NCBI RefSeq assembly: GCF_900106035.1
Contig: NZ_FNUC01000004.1
Coordinates: 2,170,001-2,234,000 of the forward strand
Direction: 5' to 3'
Length of the DNA stretch: 64,000 bases
Source: Jiangella alba
Lineage (GTDB): Bacteria > Actinomycetota > Actinomycetes > Jiangellales > Jiangellaceae
Below are positions 49,361 through 58,254 of the stretch, in pieces. Position numbers and translations under genes: made by a program. Position 1 is the first letter of the stretch, and every line of letters begins with the position of its first letter. The notes beneath the pieces were generated by a model, which was given only the letters and a program-made list of their open reading frames with translations, was not told the DNA's origin and did not search any database.

Positions 49361-50650
49361 GTGGAGGGAATACGACTCTGTCTTGCCGGCGCGTCGATCG
49401 GCAACGGCAACAGAGGCGTCGAAGCGCTGGGGCGTTCGGTACTCGATGTCATCGACGCGGTCGCGCCGGGCGGCCAGGTCACCGCGTTCGACGACGGCTG
49501 GGGCGTGCGCCCGGACACGTCGGGACGGTACCCGTCCACGACGGTCGAGTTCGCCGGCGTCCGCACGTCGCGGCGCTGGCACCGGCCGGAGAGCTGGGCC
49601 CGCATCCGGGTCGCGCAGGCCTTCGGCGGACGGGGCAACCCGGTGGCCACGCGCATCGCCCGGGCCGACGCCGTCGCCGACATCAGCGGCGGCGACAGCT
49701 TCACCGACCTGTACGGACCGGTCCGGCTGCACTCGGTCGCCGCGCCGAAGCTGGCCGCCGTGCGGGCCGGCCGGCCACTGGTGCTGCTGCCGCAGACGTA
49801 CGGCCCGTTCGACACCCCCGAAGGGCAGGTGCTGGCGCAGCGGCTGATCCGCTCGGCGTCGCTGGCCTACGCGCGTGACCCGCACAGCTACCAGCGGCTG
49901 CTCGAGCTGGCCGGTCCCGGCGCCGACACCTCCCGGCTGCGCGACGGCGTCGACGTCGCGTTCGCGCTGCGCCCGCGCCGGCCGGCGGCGCACGTCGCCG
50001 ACGTCGTCGTGGCCTGGGCCGCGGACGAGGTCGTCGCGGGCGTCAACGTCAGCGGGCTGCTGCGCGACGCCGCCGGGCGGGAGCGGTTCGGGCTGGCCGG
50101 CGACTACGTCGCGACGATGACGGAGCTGGTCCGCACCCTGATCGCGGCCGGCGCCCGGATGCTGCTGGTGCCGCACGTGCAGGTGCCCGGCGGCCAGGGC
50201 GAGAGCGACATCGCCGCCATCGAGCAGGTGCTGGGGGAGCTGACGCCGGCCGAGCGCGAGCGCGCCACCGTCGTGCCGCCCGAGCTGGACGCGGCCGAGC
50301 TGAAGTGGTGCATCGCGCAGTGCGACTGGTTCGCCGGCAGCCGCATGCACGCCACCATCGGCGCGCTGTCGTCGCGGGTGCCGGCCTTCGGCTACGCCTA
50401 CAGCCTCAAGACGTTGGGCGTCTTCGAGACCTGCGGCATGGGCGCCCAGGTCGCCGACGCGCGCGAGCTCGCCGGACCGGCCGCGGTCGAGGCCATGGCG
50501 GCCTCGTTCCACGCCCGCTCCACCAGCCGCGACCTGCTGGCCGAGACCGTGCCCGGCGTCGTCGACCGCGCCCGCGGGCAGCTCGCGGACATCGTCCAGG
50601 ACGTGCTCGGCTGGCGGCACGACGCCGACCGGCGGGGAGCGATCGCGTGA
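49361..50650 (+). CDS. Polysaccharide pyruvyl transferase family protein
   Basis: A 429-residue enzyme of the CsaB/WcaK family, which adds ketal pyruvate from PEP to sugar hydroxyls. Signatures: GASIGNGNRGVEALGRSV at the N-terminus, ADISGGDSFTD, PLVLLPQTYGPF and WFAGSRMHATI. GTG 49361 begins VEGIRLCLAGAS; the alternative TTG at 49331 would place the G-run inside the gene. It overlaps the next gene by 4 bases and opens a rightward five-gene set. Confidence 0.9.
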   Translation: MEGIRLCLAGASIGNGNRGVEALGRSVLDVIDAVAPGGQVTAFDDGWGVRPDTSGRYPSTTVEFAGVRTSRRWHRPESWARIRVAQAFGGRGNPVATRIARADAVADISGGDSFTDLYGPVRLHSVAAPKLAAVRAGRPLVLLPQTYGPFDTPEGQVLAQRLIRSASLAYARDPHSYQRLLELAGPGADTSRLRDGVDVAFALRPRRPAAHVADVVVAWAADEVVAGVNVSGLLRDAAGRERFGLAGDYVATMTELVRTLIAAGARMLLVPHVQVPGGQGESDIAAIEQVLGELTPAERERATVVPPELDAAELKWCIAQCDWFAGSRMHATIGALSSRVPAFGYAYSLKTLGVFETCGMGAQVADARELAGPAAVEAMAASFHARSTSRDLLAETVPGVVDRARGQLADIVQDVLGWRHDADRRGAIA

Positions 50651-51894
50651 CCACCAGGCCCGGCTCGATCCAGGAAGTCGTCGACGCGCACCTGTGCAGC
50701 GGCTGCGGCACCTGCGCGTTCCTCGAGCCCGACGCGCTGCGGATGGCCGACGTGCCCGGCGCCGGGCGGCGGCCGCTGCCGATCGCTAGCGTCAACGGCC
50801 GCGTGGCCGGCGCGGCGCTCGCGGCCTGCCCGGGCGCCCGGCTGGAACACGGGGCCGGCGCGCTGGACGGCGCTCCGCTGGGCGGCAGCTGGGGCCCGGT
50901 CCTGGCGCTCTACGAGTGCTGGGCCACCGATCCCGAGGTCCGGCACCGGGGCTCGTCCGGCGGCGTGATCAGCGCGCTCGCCGCGCACGCCGTCACGTCC
51001 GGCGCGGCCACCGGCGTCCTGCAGGTGCAGGCCCGCGCGGACGCGCCGCTGGAGAACGAGACCGTCCGCAACCGCACGTACGCCGACATCGTCGCCGCGG
51101 CCGGGTCGCGGTACTCGCCGGCCAGTCCGGGGGAGCGGCTGGACCTCGTCGAGGAGGCCGACGGGCGCAGCGTCGTCGTCGGCAAGCCGTGTGACATCGC
51201 CGCCACCCGGCAGGCGGCGCGGCTGCGGCCGTCGCTGGGCGCGAAGGTCGGGCTGACCATCGGCATCTTCTGCGCCGGCACACCGACGACCCAGGGCACC
51301 GAGGAGGTGGTCCGGCGGCTCGGCGTCGACCCGGGCGACGTCACGAAGCTGGACTACCGCGGCGAGGGCTGGCCGGGCCGGTTCCGGCTGCGCACCGGCG
51401 ACGGCCGGACGCCGTCGTTCAGCTACGAGGAGTCGTGGGGCGAGACGCTGCAGAAGCACCGGCAGTGGCGCTGCATGATCTGCCCGGACCACACCAGCGA
51501 GTTCGCCGACCTCGCCGTCGGCGACCCCTGGTACCGCACGGTGCGCGACGGCGAGCCGGGGCGGTCGCTGGTGGTGGTCCGCACCGAGGCCGGCCGGGCC
51601 GCGCTGGAGGCGGCGCTGCGCGACGGCGCCGTCGAGGGCGGGCCGATCCCGCTGGAGCGGCTGCCGCAGTCGCAGCCGAACCTCGCCGCGACCCGCGGCG
51701 CCGTCTGGGCCCGGGTGCGGACGATGCGGCTGGCCGGGCTGCCCGCACCCGACTACGCCGGCCTGCCGTCGTTCCGGCTCTGGCTGGCGCTGGGCTGGCG
51801 CGACAAGCTCCGGTCGACGGCCGGAACGCTGCGCCGGATCAAGGCCAAGCGGCTGCGCGAGCCCGAGCCGCGCCCGATGCGGGAGGTGGCGTGA
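50647..51894 (+). CDS. Coenzyme F420 hydrogenase/dehydrogenase beta subunit-like iron-sulfur protein
   Basis: A 415-residue protein with an N-terminal ferredoxin-like cluster site CSGCGTC (Cys17, Cys20, Cys23) and further cysteines in ACPGAR. The FrhB_FdhB-like core contains HRGSSGGVISALAAHA, VVVGKPCDIAATRQ, GIFCAGTPTTQGTEEVV and CMICPDHTSEFADLAVGDPW. Members are common beside pyruvyl transferases in polysaccharide loci and are thought to be flavin- or F420-linked oxidoreductases acting on the glycan or on electron supply. The actual reaction here is unknown. Confidence 0.9.
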   Translation: MTTRPGSIQEVVDAHLCSGCGTCAFLEPDALRMADVPGAGRRPLPIASVNGRVAGAALAACPGARLEHGAGALDGAPLGGSWGPVLALYECWATDPEVRHRGSSGGVISALAAHAVTSGAATGVLQVQARADAPLENETVRNRTYADIVAAAGSRYSPASPGERLDLVEEADGRSVVVGKPCDIAATRQAARLRPSLGAKVGLTIGIFCAGTPTTQGTEEVVRRLGVDPGDVTKLDYRGEGWPGRFRLRTGDGRTPSFSYEESWGETLQKHRQWRCMICPDHTSEFADLAVGDPWYRTVRDGEPGRSLVVVRTEAGRAALEAALRDGAVEGGPIPLERLPQSQPNLAATRGAVWARVRTMRLAGLPAPDYAGLPSFRLWLALGWRDKLRSTAGTLRRIKAKRLREPEPRPMREVA

Positions 51895-52739
51895 TGGGGC
51901 ACCGCGCCGACATCGTCATGATCACCTACCGCAGCGCCGGCTACCTGCACCTCAGCCTGCCGCGGCTGCTCGAGACCTGCGGCCCGGACGACCGCGTCTG
52001 GCTGTGGCACAACGGCGACGACGAAGCCACCATCGAGGCGCTGCGGCCCTACCGCGACGACCCCCGCGTGTACCGCTACCACCACAGCCGCGAGAATGTC
52101 CGGCTGCGCCCGCCGACGTCCTGGCTGTGGACCGAGTCCGAGGCGCGGTTCGTGTCCAAGGTCGACGACGACTGCCTGGTCGAGCCCGGCTGGCTGGACA
52201 CCTTCACCGCCGCACACGACGCCAACCCCGACTTCGGCGTCATCGGCAGCTGGCGGCACCCCGACGAGGACTTCCGGCCCGAGCTGGCCCGGCGCAAGAT
52301 CCAGACGTTCCGCGACGGCCACCAGCTGATGCGCAACCTGTGGGTCCAGGGCAGCGGCTACCTGATGCCACGCTCGTACGTCGAGCGGCTCGGCGTGCTC
52401 GGCGAGACCGAGTCGTTCACCGGGTACTGCCTGCGGGTGGCCCGCGCCGGCGGCGTCAACGGCTACTACTTCCCGTTCGTCCCCGAGGACCACATGGACG
52501 ACCCGCGCTCGCCGCACACGCTGGTGCGCACCGACGCCGAGCTGGCCGCGCGGATGCCGCTCTCGGCGCAGGCCAACGGCGTCCGGACGGTCGACGACTG
52601 GCTCGCCCAGCTGCGGCAGAGCGCCTACGTCCTGCAGACGGCGTCGCTGAACCCGAACGCCTACCGCGGCTGGCGGCGCCGGGCCAAGGCGGTCCGCAAC
52701 CGGGTGCAGCGGCTGGTCGGGAAGCCGGCGACGTGGTGA
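51894..52739 (+). CDS. Glycosyltransferase, GT2-like
   Basis: A 281-residue GT-A fold enzyme. ADIVMITYRSAGYLHLSLPRLLE starts the nucleotide-binding half, and SKVDDDCLVEPGWL carries the D-x-D metal motif. The rest has no membrane helices, so it acts at the cytoplasmic face. It shares single-base or 4-base junctions with its neighbours, indicating one operon. Donor and acceptor sugars cannot be deduced. Confidence 0.85.
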   Translation: MGHRADIVMITYRSAGYLHLSLPRLLETCGPDDRVWLWHNGDDEATIEALRPYRDDPRVYRYHHSRENVRLRPPTSWLWTESEARFVSKVDDDCLVEPGWLDTFTAAHDANPDFGVIGSWRHPDEDFRPELARRKIQTFRDGHQLMRNLWVQGSGYLMPRSYVERLGVLGETESFTGYCLRVARAGGVNGYYFPFVPEDHMDDPRSPHTLVRTDAELAARMPLSAQANGVRTVDDWLAQLRQSAYVLQTASLNPNAYRGWRRRAKAVRNRVQRLVGKPATW

Positions 52740-53719
52740 TGCCGCCGGTGCCGGCCCCGGCGGCCGTCGACGACGGCGCGTCGGCGGCGGACGTCGTCCT
52801 GGTCACGGTCACGTACAGCAGCGCCGCGATCGTCGAGCGGTTCCTGCGGGCGCTGCCGGCGGCGCTCGACGGCCTCGGGTCGGCGCAGGTGGTGGTGGTC
52901 GACAACGACTCCGCCGACGGCACCGTCGAGCGGGTGGTCGAGCTCGCGCCCTGGGCCGTCGCGGTGAAGGCGGGCGCGAACCTCGGCTACGGCGCGGGCC
53001 TCAACCTCGGCATCGGGCACGTGCCCGCGCGGCGCGGCGTCCTGGTGCTGAACCCGGACGCCGTCCTGCAGCCGGGTGCGGTGCGCCGCCTGCTCGACGC
53101 CGTCGAGGCCGACCCCGCGGTGGGCATCGCCGTCCCCCGCATCGTCGACGCGTCCGGGCGGCTGAAGTTCTCGCTGCGCCGCGAGCCGACCATCGCGCGG
53201 GCGGTCGGCGAGGCCGTGCTCGGCGGCCACCGCGCGGCCCGCTTCCCGCTGCTCGGCGACCAGATCCGCGACCCGTCCCGGTACGTCGACGGCGCCACCG
53301 CCGACTGGGCCACCGGCGCGGCGATGTTCCTGTCCCGCCGGGTGCTCGACGCCGTCGGGCCGTGGTCGGAGGAGTTCTTCCTCTACTCCGAGGAGACCGA
53401 CTACGCCCTGCGCGCCCGCGACGCCGGCTTCCGCCTCGGCTACGTCCGCGACGCCGTCGCCGCGCACCCCGGCGGCGACATGGAGCGCTCGCCGTGGCTG
53501 TGGAGCCTCGTGGCGGTGAACCGCACCAAGCTGTACCGCAAGCGGCACGGGCCGTTGCGCTCCGCCGTCTACTGGGGCGTCGTCGTGTTCAACGAGGCGG
53601 TCCGCGCCGCGCTGGGACGGCGCACCAGCCGGGCCGCGCTGGCCGCCCTGCTGCGCGGCCGGGTCTCGCCGCCGGTCACCGGCCGGAACGGGGGACCGGG
53701 CGCACCGATCCGGCCGTGA
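52739..53719 (+). CDS. Glycosyltransferase, GT2 family (rhamnosyltransferase/WbbL-like)
   Basis: A 326-residue enzyme with the pattern VLVTVTYSSAAIVERFL, VVVVDNDSADGT, GANLGYGAGLNLGI and VLVLNPDAVLQPGAV, then WATGAAMFLSRRVLDAVGPWSEEFFLYSEETDYALRARDAGFRL. This is the WbbL/rhamnosyl-type GT2 layout. ATG 52739 shares its A with the previous stop. It ends 44 bases inside the remains of the convergent fic gene. Confidence 0.9.
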   Translation: MPPVPAPAAVDDGASAADVVLVTVTYSSAAIVERFLRALPAALDGLGSAQVVVVDNDSADGTVERVVELAPWAVAVKAGANLGYGAGLNLGIGHVPARRGVLVLNPDAVLQPGAVRRLLDAVEADPAVGIAVPRIVDASGRLKFSLRREPTIARAVGEAVLGGHRAARFPLLGDQIRDPSRYVDGATADWATGAAMFLSRRVLDAVGPWSEEFFLYSEETDYALRARDAGFRLGYVRDAVAAHPGGDMERSPWLWSLVAVNRTKLYRKRHGPLRSAVYWGVVVFNEAVRAALGRRTSRAALAALLRGRVSPPVTGRNGGPGAPIRP

Positions 53720-54571
53720 TCGTGTCGCCCGTAGGGCTGGCGAGCGCTCGTTCCAGGGAGGTGAAGAGGGAGAGGACGGCCGGCGCCTCGAAGACACGAT
53801 GGCGCTGTCTCCCGATGTTGCGCTGGACCAGCACCCCGGCCTCGACGAGCCGGTTGACGGCGGCACCTGCCGCGACGGCCGACCGCTTGTCAGCGCGGCG
53901 GCGGAGTCGACGGTGACCAGCGGAACCCCGGGAAGCACGGTGAGAAGGAGGTCGAGGGCCGAACCGGCTCGGACCCGGCCGAGGTCCGCTCGCCACTGCC
54001 GCACCAGGTCGTCGATCCTCGTCGCGTACCCCTGCGCGTCGGCGCAGGCACGGCGGGTGGCCACGGCGAACATCCGCAGCCAGGTGGCAGCGGCCTCCGA
54101 ACGTGCGGAGCTGTTCGCCTCTCCCACGTGGCGGAACGAGGTCAGGCCCGAGACGTAATCCTTCGACCACGTGGCCAGGACGAGGCTGATCGGCGGGACG
54201 AAGAGGGGTGCGAGGCCGCGGCGACGCAGCACGACGTGGATGAGCGCCCGCCCAACCCGCCCGTTCCCGTCGCCGAACGGGTGGATGGTCTCGAACTGGG
54301 CGTGTGCGAGTGCGGCCTGGACCAGCGGCGAATGGTCGTCGCCGGACGCGTAGCCGACGAGGTCGTGCAGGAGATCCTCGACCTGTTCGGGTGTGTCGCC
54401 GCCTCGAGCCAGGGCGGCTTCGGCCTCGATGAGCCCGCGCGGCCCGGCATGCAGTCCTTCGATCCGCGATGACGCGACCGATTCCGCTCGCAGCAGGAAG
54501 CGCGCGAGACCGTCCAGGCTGGCATGCCGCGTGCCGTCCCGGTTGAGTGGTCGCCATCGTTGGCCGACCAC
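53676..54571 (-). pseudogene. Fic family protein, frameshifted and N-terminally short
   Basis: The first frame (54571 downward) encodes LLRAESVASSRIEGL and the Fic motif HPFGDGNGRVGRALIHV, then LLTVLPGVPLVTVDSAAALT. There the frame breaks near 53888: the family-like continuation KRSAVAAGAAVNRLVEAGVLVQ is in another frame, and one missing base in GCGCTGAC-AAGCGG would join them. The usual Fic N-terminal domain (about 80 residues) is also absent. Fic enzymes AMPylate target proteins; this copy is probably inactive unless the frameshift is a sequencing error. It interrupts the EPS region between two operons. Confidence 0.8.
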
Positions 54572-54604
54572 CCCTCTGAGCCAAGGTTGCCAGTTGACCT
54601 CAAC

Positions 54605-56482
54605 TTACGGCGTGCCGGCGGCGCGGTGCCGCCGGGTGAAGTCGGCCGCCCACAGGGCGGCGGTGGCGACCCGCGCGAGCAGCAGCGGCGGGGCATGTGG
54701 GCGGCCCGCGACGACGGCGTCGGCCGCGGCGGCGAGCGCGTCGCCCTTCAAGGGTCCGCCGGCCTCGGCGCCCGCGCGCAGCATGCCCGCCAGCCGGTCC
54801 GCGTAGACGGGCCTGGTGCGCAGCAGCAGCTCGGCGGGGAACACCGCCGCCTTCTCGTCCAGGACGTCGGCGAAGTAGGAGACGCCGGTCCGGGCGCGCG
54901 CGATCGCGGCGAGCCGCCCCGTGGCGCGCCGCCCGCCGCGGCGCAGGCCGGAGACCGGGTGCTCGGCGGTCATCCGCAGCCACTGCCGGGGGAACGACTC
55001 GTCGCCGGTCCAGAAGAGGTGCGTCAGGGCGGCCGGCGGATTGCCGTCGTCGCTGCGCGGGATGTCCGCGGTGCGCGTGACGGCCTCGCGGTGGATGCGC
55101 AGGTAGAGGCGCCCGTTCCGGCGGTGCTCCGGCCGCAGCCGGGTCAGGTACTCCAGGAACCGGCCGTCCAGGAACGGTGTCTCGACGTACACGCCGCCGC
55201 GCCGCATGGCGTTGACCATCATGTTGCCCCAGCGGGTCTGCCGGTTGGCCACCTGCCAGAACGTGATCATGTCCGAACGCTGGGCGAAGTCCCAGGGCTG
55301 CAGGGAGTCCAGGATGCTCTCCTGGACGGCCGTGGCCATGCCCGCGGCCAGCCCGGCGTCGGCCAGGAACGGCTGGAGGTGCGGCACCGCCCCCGCGTAC
55401 CGGCCCCAGACCGCCCGCGCGATCTCCGCCCGGCCGGTCAGCCCGTGCGCCTTCTCGTCGCCCCAGAGCGGACCGCCCGCGTGGCCGTTGATGACGGTGC
55501 CGGCCTGCGCCCGGATCGCGTCGAGGAACCAGGTGTCGTACAGCTCCGCGGGGGTGTGGGCGCCGTCGAGGCGCGTGGTCTCGGCGACGGCGTCGGCGAG
55601 CAGGCGGTCGTCGGTCACCGGCAGCGTCAGGTGCGGCAGCCGCACGCGGTCGGCCACCTGGGCGGCGGTGCGCGTCTCGCGGTTGCGCTGGGAGCCGTAG
55701 GTGAACGTCGTCAGCTCGGCGCCGAGGTCGCTGACGGCGGCGGCGACGGCCCGGCTGTCGAGCCCGCCGCTGAGACTCACCGCGGTGTCGGCGGCCGGGT
55801 GGCGGTCGAGGATGCCGGCGATGACGGACGGCCACAGCTCCCGGAACTCGGCCACGGCCTCGTCGTCGGTGAGCCGGGTGCTGGACGGCAGGAAGATCGG
55901 CGTCGACGTCACCTCGGCGGGGGCGCCGGGCCGCCAGGTCAGCGTGGCTCCCGGCGGCAGGATGCGCGCCGCCGCCAGCACGGTGCGCTCGCCGATCGGG
56001 TGCAGCATGGTCAGGTACTCGAGCAGGCCCAGCTCGTCGACGTCGGGAGGGGCGCCGAGCGACACCAGCGACGCCAGGTGGGTCGAGACGAGCAGCTGGT
56101 CGTCGGCCAGCGCCCAGAAGACCGGGATCATGCCGACGCCGTCGTTGCGGACCTCGACCGTGCCGTCGGCGCCGGCGGTGACCACCACGTGCCGGCGCTC
56201 GGCGCCGGCCGTGCGGTCCAGCCCGATGCCGGCCGCCGGTCCGGCCGTGACCTCGGGGACGCCGACGGCCACCTGCAGGGTGTCGCCGGTCCGGCCCACC
56301 GAGCCGGCGCCGCCGCCGGCCGGTGAACAGGTCACCAGCGCGGCGGCGGCGGTCGCGGTCTCGGTACGGTCGTGCCCTTGTGCGCCCGGCAGCAAGGCGG
56401 CGGCCCGCTGGACGGCACTGCTGCGCGCGGCGGCCGCACCGCCTCGCCCAGCGCCGGCCACCACCAGCAGCTCGTGCGACAA
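54605..56482 (-). CDS. Asparagine synthetase-like amidotransferase in the EPS cluster
   Basis: A 625-residue AsnB-family protein. The synthetase domain has the PP-loop SLSGGLDSRAVAAAVSDLGAELTTFTYGS at about residue 240. The N-terminal glutaminase-like domain lacks the catalytic Cys2: it starts LSHELLVVAGAG, so it cannot use glutamine in the normal way. Such proteins occur in polysaccharide loci and may amidate uronic acids or activate other carboxylates. TTG 56482 is used, three bases after a G-run, and 17 bases after the secreted beta-helix gene. It is distinct from the short lasso cyclase. Confidence 0.88.
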   Translation of the reverse strand: MSHELLVVAGAGRGGAAAARSSAVQRAAALLPGAQGHDRTETATAAAALVTCSPAGGGAGSVGRTGDTLQVAVGVPEVTAGPAAGIGLDRTAGAERRHVVVTAGADGTVEVRNDGVGMIPVFWALADDQLLVSTHLASLVSLGAPPDVDELGLLEYLTMLHPIGERTVLAAARILPPGATLTWRPGAPAEVTSTPIFLPSSTRLTDDEAVAEFRELWPSVIAGILDRHPAADTAVSLSGGLDSRAVAAAVSDLGAELTTFTYGSQRNRETRTAAQVADRVRLPHLTLPVTDDRLLADAVAETTRLDGAHTPAELYDTWFLDAIRAQAGTVINGHAGGPLWGDEKAHGLTGRAEIARAVWGRYAGAVPHLQPFLADAGLAAGMATAVQESILDSLQPWDFAQRSDMITFWQVANRQTRWGNMMVNAMRRGGVYVETPFLDGRFLEYLTRLRPEHRRNGRLYLRIHREAVTRTADIPRSDDGNPPAALTHLFWTGDESFPRQWLRMTAEHPVSGLRRGGRRATGRLAAIARARTGVSYFADVLDEKAAVFPAELLLRTRPVYADRLAGMLRAGAEAGGPLKGDALAAAADAVVAGRPHAPPLLLARVATAALWAADFTRRHRAAGTP

Positions 56483-56485
56483 GGG

Positions 56486-56491
56486 CCCCCC
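56486..56491 (-). promoter_or_regulatory. G-run before the asparagine synthetase-like gene
   Basis: Six G on the minus strand in AACGGGGGGCCC, three bases before the TTG start at 56482. It lies between the stop of the beta-helix gene (56500) and this start, the only space for a ribosome binding site. Confidence 0.5.
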
Positions 56492-56499
56492 GTTCTAGG

Positions 56500-57672
56500 T
56501 CAGCCTCCGACCGGTTTCCCGGTGTCAGCCCAGACGTTACCGCTCCACTCGTTTCCGTTCCCGCCGTCCCAGGCGGTCACCGGACCGTACTTGCCGCAGT
56601 CGGAGCTGTACTTGCGGCCGAACTGGTTGTCGATGTAGCTCACGTTGCTCGCGTTCGGGTACTTCTTGGAGTCGACCGATCCGCCGTAGGTGCAGTACGA
56701 CCCGGTCGTGTTCAGGAGGTTGCCCTCGATGAGCACGTTCTCGACCGGCGAGAAGTCGCCGTACATCACCAGCGCGCCGGAGCAGCCGGGACCCTCGCAG
56801 TCGACGTTGTTGCCGGTGATGGTGTGGTCACCGCCGCCGTTGAGGCCGATGGCCGACCGGTGTGCGCCCGAGTTGGGGATGTAGTGGTTGGCGTGGATGT
56901 AGTTGCCGGTGATCACGGCGCCGTTGGTGATGCGCACCGCGCTGCCGACGTCGTGCACGCTGGAGTTGCGCAGCGTGTACGGGCACGGCGAGTAGACGGC
57001 GATGCTCTCGTCGTCCAGCTGCGACGTCCCCGTCACCTCGACGTACTCGATGACGACGTTGGTCGGGCAGCTGCCGTCGTTCTTCTTCGCGATGTGCAGG
57101 CCGTACTTGGCGTCGAACACCAGCCGCACGTCGCGGATGGTGACGTCGTCGTTGACGACCTTGATCCCCGAGGAGACCTCGAGGCCCTCGATGACCTGGC
57201 CGTCCTCGGACGTCGTGATGCCCTTGCTCGGCTTCAGGTCGGACGTGCGCGGTCCCGTGGTGTCCGCGGTCGGGAACGGGCCGTCAGGCTCCGGCGTCGA
57301 CGGCTCCTCCGTCTCGGGAGGCTGGGTCTCTTCCGGCTCTTCGGTCTCGGTGGGCTCGGGCTCGGGCTCGGGCTCGGAGGTCGCCGTCTCCTCGGGGGTC
57401 GGCGTGGGGGTGGGTGTGGGGGTGGGGCGCTCCTTGTGCCAGCCCCACTTGTGGCCGCGGTGCGGCCTGTCCTTGGACGGCGATTCTTCGGACTTGCCGG
57501 CGAATCGAGCCGAACTCACGGTGTCGTCGGCGATCGCCGTCGGCGAGCCGCCGTCGGACTGCAGTGCGTTCGATGCCAGCGCTCCGCCGACGAGAACCGT
57601 GGCGACGAGGGTGGTGGCGACGACGATCTTCCGTCGCGTCCTCCGCGCTGGCGAGCGAGCGTACTTCGGCAT
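56500..57672 (-). CDS. Secreted right-handed beta-helix protein
   Basis: A 390-residue exported protein. A basic tail and signal helix (residues 15-36) precede a Lys/His-rich segment, a Thr-Pro repeat and a Glu/Pro-rich linker (residues about 80-135). Residues about 150-385 form a parallel beta-helix with repeating N-V-T-I and I-x-G-N-x-I patterns (ENVLIEGNLL, AVITGNYIHANHY), as in pectate lyase-like or right_handed beta-helix proteins. Six or more Cys may form disulfides. It may bind or depolymerise the locus polysaccharide. It is followed 17 bases later by the asparagine synthetase-like gene. Confidence 0.82.
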   Translation of the reverse strand: MPKYARSPARRTRRKIVVATTLVATVLVGGALASNALQSDGGSPTAIADDTVSSARFAGKSEESPSKDRPHRGHKWGWHKERPTPTPTPTPTPEETATSEPEPEPEPTETEEPEETQPPETEEPSTPEPDGPFPTADTTGPRTSDLKPSKGITTSEDGQVIEGLEVSSGIKVVNDDVTIRDVRLVFDAKYGLHIAKKNDGSCPTNVVIEYVEVTGTSQLDDESIAVYSPCPYTLRNSSVHDVGSAVRITNGAVITGNYIHANHYIPNSGAHRSAIGLNGGGDHTITGNNVDCEGPGCSGALVMYGDFSPVENVLIEGNLLNTTGSYCTYGGSVDSKKYPNASNVSYIDNQFGRKYSSDCGKYGPVTAWDGGNGNEWSGNVWADTGKPVGG

Positions 57673-58254
57673 GAAATCAAATCCCTGCTGATAGACAACG
57701 CCCCGGGGTCAGTGCCCGTGACCTGGTCGTGACCGTGCCCAATCAAACATGCCGTCTAACCTCACGCAAGCCTGTGACCTGCAGAAAGGTCTGAGAATGG
57801 TCCGGACCACTCGGTTCGGGCGAGCGCGCTGGACGGTCATGATCGCGTGGTGTGGCGCGGGCCGAGGCGGCGACCCGACCAGGGGAGATGACAACATTTC
57901 GGACTTTACGGGCAGCACTGATCATGGTCCGTCGCGAGGCGGGCCAGTTGTCCAAGATCTTCACAAAACCCGGGCCGAATGTGAGGTGGAACTCATGTCG
58001 CCGAGTCGTCTGCGACGCGCTGCGACGGTGCGGATACCGCGACGGCCAACTGGCCGGCCGGGTGTGAATGACGCACCGACGGAATGCGGATGCGCGTCGA
58101 ATTCAACGGCCACCGGACCTCCCCCCTGTGCAGTCACGCTACACGTAGTCGATGCCGAGCAGAAGGCCTTTCCGAGTAGGGAATCGGGCCTCTGGATGGC
58201 ACACTTGGAAGGCGATGTCCGGCGCGGGGGGCGCGGCGGACCCGGGGGGATGGC
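57673..58254. other. Divergent intergenic region with double G-run leader
   Basis: A 582-base region upstream of both the beta-helix gene (leftward) and a glycosyltransferase gene (rightward). It is less GC-rich around 57720-57790 and 57890-58000, where promoters are likely, but no clear -10/-35 pair stands out. Candidate short frames here lack domain features. Confidence 0.55.
58226..58249 (+). promoter_or_regulatory. Double G-run leader of a glycosyltransferase gene
   Basis: Six G at 58226-58231 and six G at 58244-58249, twelve bases apart, the second five bases before ATG 58255. Spacing between the two runs is the same as at the 13.2 kb glycosylphosphotransferase gene. Confidence 0.5.

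Noticed and set aside
54605-56482. Second asparagine synthetase as another lasso cyclase
   Set aside because: No leader peptidase, RRE or YxxPxLxxxGxxxxxT precursor lies within the surrounding genes; length and context fit EPS-linked AsnB proteins.
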